From NCBI GenBank assembly GCA_963926925.1, contig CAWUZD010000014.1, forward strand, positions 1 to 9,527: a stretch of DNA of 9,527 nt, read 5' to 3'. The translations under genes were made by a program, and so were the position numbers. The stretch comes from Paralactobacillus_A sp963926925. GTDB taxonomy: Bacteria; Bacillota; Bacilli; Lactobacillales; Lactobacillaceae. Of the stretch, positions 1 through 7,250 are shown piece after piece. The notes under the pieces were generated by a model, which was not told where the DNA came from, ran no database searches, and saw only the letters and a program-made list of their open reading frames with translations. Position 1 is the first letter of the stretch; every line of letters begins with the position of its first letter.

Positions 1-1
1 T

Positions 2-628
2 TTAGCTTTAATTGATGAACAATTAAAAAGTTTAGACCCACAAATTGAACAAGCTAATGATAAAGTAACTGAAGTACAGTCACAATTAAGTACATTAGCA
101 ACTTCAACTCGTCCAAAACAATCAGAATTATTGTTTCAACAAGCACAACAACAAATGATGCTACAACAATTACTAACACAGCAAAATGATTTAAATGAAC
201 GGATTGCAAGTTATCAAGATAAAATTGCAACTGCTCAGGAAAAAATGGTTACTGATGCTAGTAACGATGTTTTAGAACAACATTTTATTTATGAAATTAG
301 CATGGCCCAACATATGCTAAATGATTTAAATAAAAATGTTGAAACCTTAAATCAACAAATTGAACAACAAAAAAATCTTGTCCAATCCACAACCGATGAA
401 TTAAAACAATTACGTCAAGAAGAACTAACACGTAATCAACAACAAGCACAAATTCAAGTTGAACTTGATCACCGGGTTGAACAGCAGCAATCATTAGTTA
501 ACTTAAAGTTAAGCTTACAAAAAAGACAAAAATACTTGCAAGAACAACTAAAACGTTTAGAAAACGATGAAATTGTTCACTTTGCCTTTGAAAAAAATGA
601 CGAAGATAATTCAGAAAATAAAAAATGA
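2..628 (+). CDS. C-terminal part of a glutamine-rich coiled-coil protein (5' end outside window)
   Basis: The frame is open from the first bases of the window to the TGA at 626-628, giving 208 visible residues. The true start therefore lies upstream; the TTG at 131 is internal to the open frame and has no Shine-Dalgarno sequence. Almost all of the visible protein looks like long amphipathic helix: heptad-like spacing of L, I and V among Q, E, K, N and D, almost no glycine or proline, and no cysteine. Glutamine is very abundant, 32 of the last 165 residues, with runs such as QQAQQQ and NQQQAQ. The helix ends in an acidic, polar tail (KNDEDNSENKK). No membrane segment, LPXTG motif or enzymatic motif is visible. 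A coiled-coil scaffold or division- or envelope-associated role is possible but is not shown by the sequence. I do not recognise the family. The stop codon lies inside the stem of the terminator that follows. Confidence 0.75.
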   Translation, partial: LALIDEQLKSLDPQIEQANDKVTEVQSQLSTLATSTRPKQSELLFQQAQQQMMLQQLLTQQNDLNERIASYQDKIATAQEKMVTDASNDVLEQHFIYEISMAQHMLNDLNKNVETLNQQIEQQKNLVQSTTDELKQLRQEELTRNQQQAQIQVELDHRVEQQQSLVNLKLSLQKRQKYLQEQLKRLENDEIVHFAFEKNDEDNSENKK

Positions 629-650
629 TCGTTTATAACGATCATTTTTT
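621..650. terminator. Bidirectional intrinsic terminator between coiled-coil gene and glycosyltransferase operon
   Basis: A perfect 13-bp inverted repeat (621-633 pairing with 637-649) has a TAT loop. It is A-rich on the left flank and T-rich on the right, so it gives a U-tract in both directions. It sits between two convergent genes. The TGA stop of the left gene (626-628) is part of the 5' arm. Confidence 0.85.
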
Positions 651-653
651 ATT

Positions 654-2189
654 TTACTTACTTGAAATGCCAAGTGCTTTTTCCCATTGTGGTAATACCG
701 CACTTTCACTAAAGTTACGGCTTTGTTGATAAGCAGCTGCGCTCATCTTTTCCCACCGTTGGTCATCACTCATCATTAATTCAATGGCACGGGCTAAACC
801 ATTCACATCGCCATGTTGCACTAAGTAACCATTACGTCCTTGTGAAATCATTTCTTGTGGTCCATAAAAGACATCATAAGCTGCTGTTGGTAAACCATGG
901 CTTAATGCTTCAGCGATTGCCAGTGGTTCAGCATCCCCATCAGTAGCATTAACATAAATCTGCGCATCATCATAAGCCTGAGCTAAATCAACAACATAAT
1001 TCTTTAAAGTTACCCGTCCCGTTAATTTCTGTTGCTTAATCTGTTCGGATAAATTACCAAACTGATCACCATAACCATAAATATCCAAAGTTGCATCAGG
1101 ATAGTGTTGTAAAACCTTAGCGAAGGCATTGATAATATCATTAGTCCGCCGATCAGCTAATAAACGCGTTACCGCAATTAACTTATGTTTCGTTCGTTGT
1201 GCTAACGGAATATGATCTTTAATAATTTGCTTATTAGGAACAATGGCAAAACTAGCTGCATAAATTGGTGCCTTTAACCGTTGGGCGCCACCCTCCCATA
1301 AAGTCAAATCATTCTTTTGCCGTTCAGTTGCAACGATTACGCCATTCAGTTGATCACCACGTTCAACAATTACATCATTATATAAACCAGATAGGTTAGC
1401 ATATACGGGATCTTTCATGTCTGCCGTATGAATTGTTGGCAAGGTAACAAAGCGTTTAACATGATGGTATTCCATATTTAGTAATGCTTCATAAGCTACA
1501 CCAGGACGATCCGCAACCATAATGGCATGTTCATCTTGTTTAGCAATCTCATCAAGGAAAAAGGCAAACAATTCATCATAATTATTAAAGAATAAATGTT
1601 GATGGTGATAATCATCTAATTCAATTAATGAAACATAACTTTGGTTTTGATCATTCCGTGAGAAATATTCGTGAATTACAGCTTTACCAGTTGGTGTATA
1701 GCTAACTTGGCTAATTAATTCACCATTAGGACCATAAAATTGATCACGTGACTTAAAACCACGAAAATCCCACAAAGTGGTTTGCACAACTTTACCAAAA
1801 GCATCAAAATAATCAACTTGATATAACTGTCCATATGTACCAGGAGCAAAATGAACCGCCATAATTTGTTGATCACCATCATAGACTTTACTTACATCAG
1901 CCCCAGGCATAACACTGTAAGCTGGTGCTAATTGCAAGGCATCAATTTTAGGCTGGTTAGGACCTGGTGATTTTACATCAACGGCATCTTGAAAATAATC
2001 AAACATATTTAAAATTTGATTACTATTTAAATGAAAAGTATTACGATTTTGCGCTGTTAAGGGATCATAATTTCTAGTAATTAGTTTAGCCGGAATATTA
2101 GCATCCTTAAACATGTGCAAGCGTTTGATTTCAGCATGCTCAATGCCAGAATTCCAAGCCATTAAATATTCATTAATAAAGTAAATCAT
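654..2189 (-). CDS. TagE/GtfA-like GT4 glycosyltransferase, second of pair, with altered active-site motifs
   Basis: This is a 511-residue GT-B fold glycosyltransferase of the family that includes poly(glycerol-phosphate) alpha-glucosyltransferase TagE, TarM and the GtfA/GtfB adhesin glycosyltransferases. It is expected to be cytoplasmic. Visible parts: the N-terminal motif SGIEHAE (residues 14-20); a beta-rich insert with repeated YFDAFGK / GPNGELIS-type strands at about 105-175, as in the TarM/GtfA extended beta domain; and a C-terminal nucleotide-sugar domain from about 335. It is clearly paralogous to its upstream neighbour, and its ATG overlaps that gene's TGA (ATGA), with AAGGTGG at 2197-2203 as Shine-Dalgarno. 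Oddities: the first Glu of the GT4 EX7E motif is Asp (D419, with E427 kept). The usual RLxPEK donor-phosphate motif reads RLLADR (342-347). The MHLHSAH segment of the partner is replaced by LPTIHTAD. It may be an active enzyme with another donor or acceptor, or a helper subunit like GtfB. Confidence 0.85.
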   Translation of the reverse strand: MIYFINEYLMAWNSGIEHAEIKRLHMFKDANIPAKLITRNYDPLTAQNRNTFHLNSNQILNMFDYFQDAVDVKSPGPNQPKIDALQLAPAYSVMPGADVSKVYDGDQQIMAVHFAPGTYGQLYQVDYFDAFGKVVQTTLWDFRGFKSRDQFYGPNGELISQVSYTPTGKAVIHEYFSRNDQNQSYVSLIELDDYHHQHLFFNNYDELFAFFLDEIAKQDEHAIMVADRPGVAYEALLNMEYHHVKRFVTLPTIHTADMKDPVYANLSGLYNDVIVERGDQLNGVIVATERQKNDLTLWEGGAQRLKAPIYAASFAIVPNKQIIKDHIPLAQRTKHKLIAVTRLLADRRTNDIINAFAKVLQHYPDATLDIYGYGDQFGNLSEQIKQQKLTGRVTLKNYVVDLAQAYDDAQIYVNATDGDAEPLAIAEALSHGLPTAAYDVFYGPQEMISQGRNGYLVQHGDVNGLARAIELMMSDDQRWEKMSAAAYQQSRNFSESAVLPQWEKALGISSK

Positions 2190-3730
2190 TCTTTTGCCAC
2201 CTTGTCTTGTGCATCATGCATTAATTTTAACCAATCTTTCCAAATAGCAGTTGCTTTAAACTTCTTGGCATTTTCATAAGCATGCTTAGAGAATGCTGCT
2301 GCCTTTTGTTGATCACTCAATAATGCAATCATTTTTGCTGCTAAAGCATCAACATCATTTAGTTTAACAAGATAACCATCTTCACCATCATGGATAATTT
2401 CTTGTGGTCCATAAGGAACATCATAAGCAAGCATTGGTACACCATGGGCTTGTGATTCTAATAATGCTAATGAAAAGCCTTCCGTCCGTGATGATAATAC
2501 TGAAAGTTGGGCTTGATCATACACCTTACCAATATCACGAGTATAATTTTTAAAAGCAACATATTTTTCCATATGTTCATCATTGACAAGCTTCTGCAAG
2601 CGTTTATCCTCATGTTCATTAGCATATCCCCAAAATTCTAAACGCGCGTTAGGGAGCTTAGCAACAACTTGTTTAAAGGCTTTAATAACTTGGTCCTGTT
2701 GTTTTTCTGGTGATAACCGTGCCACCATAATTACTAAACCTTTAGTACGTTCATCCCATGGTACTGGTTTTTTATCAAATTGCTCATCAGGCACAACACC
2801 AACGGGAATAACATAAGTCGGTGTTTGCGTACCATAGCGTTGTTGAAAATCAGCTTCTTGCCGTGCTGTGGGCATAATAACGCCATCCCATTTATCAAGA
2901 TTATTAAGAGCATATTCATAGTTAAAGTTTAATGAAGAATGCATCACATCCTGATGATTATTCAAATGAGCAGAATGCAAATGCATATACTTAACTACTG
3001 GCGTATGCATGTTTAAAGCTGGCCATGCTAATTCCATTGTCCGGTCAACAATAAAGACAGCTTGTTGATCTTGCTTATTTAATTCATCATAAAAGAAACG
3101 CGTTAGTTCTTTTTGACCATTAAATGAATAATCATGACCATGCCAGTCAATAATGCGGTATAACGTATTAACAATTTTTTGATTACTAAATGGTGAACGT
3201 TGATGAAAGGTTTGATAAAATAATTTGCCTTCAGGATTATAAACCTGTTCTGCTAACAAATTACCATCAGCATCAAAAAATTGTTCTAAAGCACGAAAGC
3301 CTCGAGTATCATACCATTCAGCTTTAGCTAAATGACCATAGGCATCGTAGGTCCGAATAACTTCAACTTTTTTATAATCGGGAGCACGCATGCCAATTCG
3401 TTGAATAATTCGCTGGGCATTGCGTACCATATAACCATTCGGATCTTGATCATTAACTAGTAATTCAAGATTACTACTAATATGTAAATCAGTAACACCG
3501 CAAGGTTGCCCTGCAAAATCGGTTGATTCACCAAAAAAATCAAACAAATTAATCACATCACTATCTTGCAAACCAACGTGATGAATAACATCGTGAAATG
3601 TTAATGAAAAATCACGTGTTACAATTTTGGCAGGAACATGATGTTCTTTAAACATTGCAATTCGTTTTAATTCCGCATGTTCAATACCTGATTTATCTTC
3701 ATTTACGATTGTATTTAAAAAATAATACAT
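2186..3730 (-). CDS. tagE: TagE-like poly(glycerol-phosphate) alpha-glucosyltransferase (GT4), first of pair
   Basis: This 514-residue protein resembles the TagE enzymes of lactobacilli, which transfer glucose from UDP-glucose to wall teichoic acid; the wider family includes TarM and GtfA. Visible features in order: SGIEHAE at 14-20 near the start of the N-terminal Rossmann half; an extended beta-meander insert at about 120-175 (TYDAYGHL, DTRGFRALEQ, DADGNLLAE); MHLHSAH at 249-255 in the acceptor-side domain; then a C-terminal GT4 domain with ARLSPEK (337-343) and a complete EX7E motif (E417, E425). The key GT4 residues are thus intact, unlike those of the downstream paralogue. The ATG at 3728-3730 is preceded by AAGAGGA (3739-3745) at 8-nt spacing. 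The gene leads a two-gene operon coupled by a 4-base overlap. The exact polymer acceptor is not determined: without secA2/secY2/asp genes in view, teichoic acid is more likely than an SRR adhesin, but this is inference. Confidence 0.85.
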   Translation of the reverse strand: MYYFLNTIVNEDKSGIEHAELKRIAMFKEHHVPAKIVTRDFSLTFHDVIHHVGLQDSDVINLFDFFGESTDFAGQPCGVTDLHISSNLELLVNDQDPNGYMVRNAQRIIQRIGMRAPDYKKVEVIRTYDAYGHLAKAEWYDTRGFRALEQFFDADGNLLAEQVYNPEGKLFYQTFHQRSPFSNQKIVNTLYRIIDWHGHDYSFNGQKELTRFFYDELNKQDQQAVFIVDRTMELAWPALNMHTPVVKYMHLHSAHLNNHQDVMHSSLNFNYEYALNNLDKWDGVIMPTARQEADFQQRYGTQTPTYVIPVGVVPDEQFDKKPVPWDERTKGLVIMVARLSPEKQQDQVIKAFKQVVAKLPNARLEFWGYANEHEDKRLQKLVNDEHMEKYVAFKNYTRDIGKVYDQAQLSVLSSRTEGFSLALLESQAHGVPMLAYDVPYGPQEIIHDGEDGYLVKLNDVDALAAKMIALLSDQQKAAAFSKHAYENAKKFKATAIWKDWLKLMHDAQDKVAKE

Positions 3731-3751
3731 GGAATCAATCCTCTTGCCGCT

Positions 3752-3780
3752 AGTATAATTATTATTTTTATTTTATCGTA
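3752..3780 (-). promoter_or_regulatory. Possible promoter of the glycosyltransferase operon
   Basis: On the minus strand TATACT (3752-3757) is a good -10 element just upstream of the AAGAGGA Shine-Dalgarno. The -35 region at 17-nt spacing (TACGAT, 3775-3780) matches the consensus poorly, so the call rests mainly on the -10 and its position. A TTAATTTAAATTAA palindrome (3783-3796) lies immediately upstream. Confidence 0.35.
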
Positions 3781-3830
3781 GATTAATTTAAATTAAAACT
3801 AACTACAGTCATCACTGTTCTAACAATGAT

Positions 3831-3859
3831 TTGTATGCTACTATTAGAGCAATTATAAT
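3831..3859 (+). promoter_or_regulatory. Sigma-A promoter of gatD
   Basis: TTGTAT (3831-3836) and a perfect TATAAT (3854-3859) are separated by 17 nt, pointing into the gatD gene about 32 nt downstream. A short dyad, ACAGT-CATC-ACTGT (3805-3818), lies about 12 nt upstream of the -35 and could be an operator, although nothing in the sequence identifies a regulator. The Shine-Dalgarno for the gene is the G-rich CGGGGGA at 3878-3884. Confidence 0.65.
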
Positions 3860-3890
3860 AAGCATAGCATGATGAAACGGGGGAAATATC

Positions 3891-4583
3891 ATGAGTGATG
3901 CACAAGATTTAATTAAAATCGCCTATTTATATGAGGATTTAATGAATACTTACGGCGATTCTGGCGATATTAAAATTTTAAGTTACTTTTTAAAGCAAAA
4001 GGGTTATCAAGTTCAAGTTGATAATATTAGCATTGATACACCTACTTTTGATGCTTTCGATTACGACTTTTTATTCTTTGGCGGCGGTCAAGACTTTGAA
4101 CAAACCGTTGTTGCTAAAGATTTCCCACGTTTTCGGGAAACCATTAATAAATATATCAAAGCTGGTCGGCCTTTCTTAGGCGTATGTGGTGGTTACCAAT
4201 TACTAGGCAGTTACTACAAAACTGGTGATGGTACGGTCATTAAAGGTTTAAATATTTTACCTTTCCATACCATCTTTAATCCTAAGAACCGGATGATTGG
4301 TAATACTGAATATGATTGTGAATTTGGCCGAGTTCATGCCTTTGAAAACCATAGTGGCTGCACATACTTCGATAATAAAGAAATCTTAAAACCATTCGGC
4401 AAAATGATTAAAGGTTATGGTAATAATCCTGAATATCACACTGAAGGAATGCGTTATAAAAACACTATTGGTTGCTATTCACATGGTCCGTTATTAAAGA
4501 ATGTCAATGTTGCCAAAGGCATTTTGCAAATGGTTATTGATAGTCATAATGAACGGATGCAATCACAAGCCGTTAACAACTAA
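3891..4583 (+). CDS. gatD: GatD-like type 1 glutamine amidotransferase (lipid II isoglutaminyl synthase subunit)
   Basis: This 230-residue class I (CobB/CobQ-like) glutamine amidotransferase matches GatD. GatD hydrolyses glutamine and channels ammonia to its partner MurT, which amidates the alpha-carboxyl of D-Glu in the lipid II stem peptide. Visible features: an N-terminal GatD-type segment (YLYEDLMNTYGDSGD, 12-26); FFGGGQDFEQ (62-71); the nucleophile elbow GVCGGYQLLG with Cys99; the GatD-typical VHAFENHSG (148-156); and YSHGPLL with the catalytic His198. Length is close to that of Staphylococcus aureus GatD (243). The ATG at 3891 is supported by CGGGGGA 6 nt upstream and a TATAAT promoter. 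The usual partner gene murT is not adjacent: the upstream neighbour is a divergent glycosyltransferase operon and the downstream one a convergent dedA. MurT must be encoded elsewhere, or this paralogue serves another ligase. Automatic annotation often calls such proteins cobyric acid synthase, which the FENHSG motif and length argue against. Confidence 0.87.
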   Translation: MSDAQDLIKIAYLYEDLMNTYGDSGDIKILSYFLKQKGYQVQVDNISIDTPTFDAFDYDFLFFGGGQDFEQTVVAKDFPRFRETINKYIKAGRPFLGVCGGYQLLGSYYKTGDGTVIKGLNILPFHTIFNPKNRMIGNTEYDCEFGRVHAFENHSGCTYFDNKEILKPFGKMIKGYGNNPEYHTEGMRYKNTIGCYSHGPLLKNVNVAKGILQMVIDSHNERMQSQAVNN

Positions 4584-4596
4584 ATAAGTAAAACAA

Positions 4597-4629
4597 AAAG
4601 GCGTGTAAACATGATGTTTACACGCCTTT
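4597..4629. terminator. Bidirectional intrinsic terminator between gatD and dedA
   Basis: A perfect 15-bp inverted repeat with a GC-rich core (4597-4611, AAAGGCGTGTAAACA, pairing with 4615-4629) closes on a TGA loop. It is flanked by an A-rich stretch on the left and TTTATTTTATT on the right, giving U-tracts on both strands. It sits between convergent genes, so it probably serves both. Confidence 0.92.
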
Positions 4630-4645
4630 ATTTTATTTACTATTT

Positions 4646-5305
4646 TTAATCTGCTTTTTTACTAGCCTTACTTGCTAAATGACTCCGAATGAGACCAATT
4701 ACGGCCGGCAATAATGAAACAACGATGATGCCAATTACGACTGCAGAGAAATGTTCCTTAACAAATGGAATATTACCGAAGAAGTAACCACCACCGCAGC
4801 ATAACGTTACCCAGCCAACGCAGGCAATTAAATTGTAACGAATAAAGTGCTTATATTCGAAACCTGAACCAGCAGCAACAAATGGCACGAATGTCCGAAT
4901 GATTGGCATAAAACGGGCTAAAATAATTGATAAGGCACCATACTTTTCAAAGAAAGCACGACCCTTAGCCAAACTTTCTTGACTAATAAACCGACTGAAC
5001 CATTTATAACGTGCTAGCAGTTGTTCAGTATGCTTACCAAGATAAAAGTTCAAAGAGTCACCAGCAATACAAGCAACTAAGAACAAACCAACAAAGGCCC
5101 AAATGTTCAATCCATAACGACTATCTTCAGCAATTGCACTTGCAGCAAATAATAATGAATCACCTGGTAAGAATGGCAAAATAACTGCCCCAGTTTCAAC
5201 GAAAATAATGGCAAACAAAATTAAATATGTCCAATCGCCAAAACTGTTAACTAAACTAACCATATGATCATTAATATGTAACACAAAGTCAATAAACGTA
5301 CTCAT
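4646..5305 (-). CDS. DedA family membrane protein (SNARE-associated/VTT domain)
   Basis: A 219-residue polytopic membrane protein of the DedA superfamily. Known members move lipids across the cytoplasmic membrane, including undecaprenyl-phosphate recycling (UptA) and roles in envelope stress and proton-motive-force homeostasis. Visible features: hydrophobic segments at about 27-45, 50-60, 68-88, 122-145, 155-177 and 187-206; the re-entrant-loop signatures FVETG (E37) and LPGDS (D49); and the family motif ARFMPIIRTFVPFVAAG (130-146) with R131 and R137. These four residues match the acidic and arginine positions known to be essential in Escherichia coli YqjA/YghB. The ATG at 5303-5305 follows CGGGGGT (5311-5317). 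The gene has its own promoter but may also receive read-through from yibE-yibF, since no hairpin is visible between them. The substrate is not determinable; an undecaprenyl-phosphate role would fit the wall genes nearby but is inference. Confidence 0.92.
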   Translation of the reverse strand: MSTFIDFVLHINDHMVSLVNSFGDWTYLILFAIIFVETGAVILPFLPGDSLLFAASAIAEDSRYGLNIWAFVGLFLVACIAGDSLNFYLGKHTEQLLARYKWFSRFISQESLAKGRAFFEKYGALSIILARFMPIIRTFVPFVAAGSGFEYKHFIRYNLIACVGWVTLCCGGGYFFGNIPFVKEHFSAVVIGIIVVSLLPAVIGLIRSHLASKASKKAD

Positions 5306-5340
5306 GTAAAACCCCCGTTATTTAGATTGAGATTGTGTAA

Positions 5341-5369
5341 AGTATACCAAATTTTTGCATTATCAACAA
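5341..5369 (-). promoter_or_regulatory. Promoter of dedA
   Basis: On the minus strand TTGTTG (revcomp of 5364-5369) and TATACT (revcomp of 5341-5346) are spaced by 17 nt. TGG directly before the -10 makes it an extended -10 element. It lies in the short gap after the yibF stop codon, so dedA can be transcribed independently of the upstream pair. Confidence 0.6.
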
Positions 5370-5374
5370 ATCAG

Positions 5375-6145
5375 TTATTTATTTTTCTTATCAATTTGTT
5401 GTGCTTTTAATTGCTTAGACATTAACCATGCTGTCATTGGAACCGTGATAACAACGCCAATAATAGCAAATAAAATCAATAAAATTTCAGCAACAAAGAT
5501 TTTATCATTAATAACTGTGCCCCATTGGTAACGCAGACCAACAAACCAAATAAATAAGGCCAAAAAACCGCCAAAGAAACCAAAGAATAACGTATTTAAC
5601 GTTGTGCCAATGATATCTTTACCAGCAGTGATACCATCTTGATATAACTGTTGCGGGGTCATTTTATCATTTTGTTTCATTAAGGTATAGCAGGCCGTTG
5701 CAATCGCCATTGACGCTTCGGCAATTGCGCCTAAAGTACTAAAAATTGCTGCCGCAATACTCATTTGTAAAAATGAAATGCCGATTTGCATTGAAAAACC
5801 AACAATTTCTTCTGAATCTTCAGTACCAAAGCCTTGAACTTGGGCCCAGTTTTCAACGCCAATAATTACACATGTGACCAATAACATTACCATCAATGAA
5901 GCGATAAAGGCTGTTTGGGCAGTAAGCATATTGTCACTGCCCAGATAAATTGTTACTGCTAATACAATCGCCCCAATAACAACGGTCACAATAATAATTG
6001 GCAATTTTAATTTAATTAAAATTAAGGCAATCCATAATAAACAAAAATTTGTTAATAAACTAAAAAATGATTTGATGCCCTGTTTACCACCGACAATAAT
6101 CATTAAAATTAACAAAACTAAGCCAAGCATTTCAATGGTTGACAT
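5375..6145 (-). CDS. YibE/F family membrane protein, second subunit
   Basis: This 256-residue protein has about seven hydrophobic segments (roughly 3-20, 27-45, 49-69, 77-97, 118-142, 180-204 and 216-240) and a basic C-terminal tail (KQLKAQQIDKKNK). It is a YibE/F family protein, a group of predicted membrane transporters with no established substrate. The core FSTLGAIAEASMAIA (135-149), followed by LYQDGITAGKDIIGTTLNTLFF (167-188), aligns with the corresponding LGSLGAVMDIIMDMVATL and ARHIGHNIMGPLINVLF segments of the upstream gene, so the two are paralogous in this region. Unlike its partner it lacks the N-terminal extracytoplasmic domain. The start ATG (6143-6145) lies 14 bases inside the upstream gene and is supported by AAGGAG (6154-6159) at 8-nt spacing. 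The overlap implies coupled translation and probably a heteromeric complex. Function unknown. Confidence 0.82.
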   Translation of the reverse strand: MSTIEMLGLVLLILMIIVGGKQGIKSFFSLLTNFCLLWIALILIKLKLPIIIVTVVIGAIVLAVTIYLGSDNMLTAQTAFIASLMVMLLVTCVIIGVENWAQVQGFGTEDSEEIVGFSMQIGISFLQMSIAAAIFSTLGAIAEASMAIATACYTLMKQNDKMTPQQLYQDGITAGKDIIGTTLNTLFFGFFGGFLALFIWFVGLRYQWGTVINDKIFVAEILLILFAIIGVVITVPMTAWLMSKQLKAQQIDKKNK

Positions 6146-7250
6146 GTTGTTCGCTCCTTACCATTAACCAGCTAGATAATATTTCAGTTAGTAACACTGC
6201 TAAAGCAATGCCAATGCCACTAATCAAACTTTGGACAATTCCTAATGACATTACAAATTGGAATGTATAAGCAATACTATTGCCATTTTGTAAATATAAA
6301 ATAGCCATTGGCAACGTACTACCAATAAAAATCATAAACAAGACGTTAATTAACGGTCCCATAATATTATGACCAATATGACGGGCCGTAATGAAAATTT
6401 GTTTATGCGTTAAATTTGGTTGTTCACGCACTACCTGTGTTAAGGTAGCCACCATATCCATAATAATGTCCATTACCGCTCCTAATGAACCCAACAATAC
6501 TTCCGCATGAAATAACGGCTGCGGTAACTGGGTAACATAAGCCATTGCTTCAAAATGCATCCCGTTTTCATGCGTAATCATCATGACTCCTGAACCAATC
6601 AACAATGCTAAAAAAGTGCCACCTAAGGTTGCACTCAGGGCAATAATTGTTGAACGATTAAAGCCTAGTACCAAAACCAAGGTCATTATTGCAAACAAAA
6701 TTGCTAAACCACTAAAAATCGGTAAAACATTAACACCATTCAAACGTAAATCCCAACAAATAGCTAAATAAAACAGCAATGCATTAATACCAATGCTTAA
6801 TAGTGCAAATATCCCACTTAAATGCATAAATATTAATGTCAAACTAACCGCTAACCATAACGTGAACACAACACATACATCACGTTTAGGACCATTAATG
6901 GTGCCCGTTAATTTACCATCAACATGATTAATACTCATCATTACTTGTTGATGACGATGGTAAGGAATATCCAATGCACCAGAAAGTGTATAGGTATTAT
7001 TCACTGTAAAGTAATGATTGCGATAACGTCCATTTAAAATGCGAATATGTAACCGTTGTTCAATTTGTTTATCGGTATTTTGATACTCATCCTGAACAGT
7101 TGTCGTTTTCAACTTAGTAACATTAACAATTTGGCCAACTGGTTGATGATATAAAGAGGCATCATAATGCGTCACAATTACACCAATCAAGCCAATAATA
7201 ATTACAATTAAAACTTGCCATTTCTTAATAATTTGAAGAACTTTTTGCAA
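6132..7250 (-). CDS. YibE/F family membrane protein, first subunit with extracytoplasmic domain
   Basis: A 372-residue YibE/F family protein. An N-terminal transmembrane helix (about 11-28) is followed by a polar, beta-rich region (about 30-120) that should lie outside the membrane, then about seven further hydrophobic segments from 124 to 362. The family core is visible as LGSLGAVMDIIMDMVATL (253-270), and the amphipathic stretch THKQIFITARHIGHNIMGPL follows (281-300). The protein ends just after the downstream gene's start codon (14-base overlap), so the two form an operon and probably a complex. The start is TTG at 7248-7250: an in-frame TAA lies immediately upstream and there is no ATG before the first membrane helix, so TTG is the best choice, with only a weak GAAAGAAG Shine-Dalgarno. 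I see no convincing promoter upstream. Substrate and role are unknown for the family. Confidence 0.82.
   Translation of the reverse strand: MQKVLQIIKKWQVLIVIIIGLIGVIVTHYDASLYHQPVGQIVNVTKLKTTTVQDEYQNTDKQIEQRLHIRILNGRYRNHYFTVNNTYTLSGALDIPYHRHQQVMMSINHVDGKLTGTINGPKRDVCVVFTLWLAVSLTLIFMHLSGIFALLSIGINALLFYLAICWDLRLNGVNVLPIFSGLAILFAIMTLVLVLGFNRSTIIALSATLGGTFLALLIGSGVMMITHENGMHFEAMAYVTQLPQPLFHAEVLLGSLGAVMDIIMDMVATLTQVVREQPNLTHKQIFITARHIGHNIMGPLINVLFMIFIGSTLPMAILYLQNGNSIAYTFQFVMSLGIVQSLISGIGIALAVLLTEILSSWLMVRSEQHVNH

Noticed and set aside
131..133. TTG as the start of the coiled-coil gene
   Set aside because: The frame is open upstream to the window edge with the same coiled-coil composition, and no Shine-Dalgarno precedes the TTG. 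The gene is truncated by the window.
654..3730. Accessory Sec (SecA2/SecY2) adhesin glycosylation locus
   Set aside because: The pair resembles GtfA/GtfB in fold and arrangement, but no secA2, secY2, asp genes or serine-rich repeat adhesin is visible, so a TagE-type role is the simpler reading.
3891..4583. Cobyric acid synthase or another cobalamin gene
   Set aside because: The protein is a stand-alone 230-residue amidotransferase domain with the GatD-type FENHSG motif, it lacks the CobQ synthetase domain, and no cobalamin genes are near.
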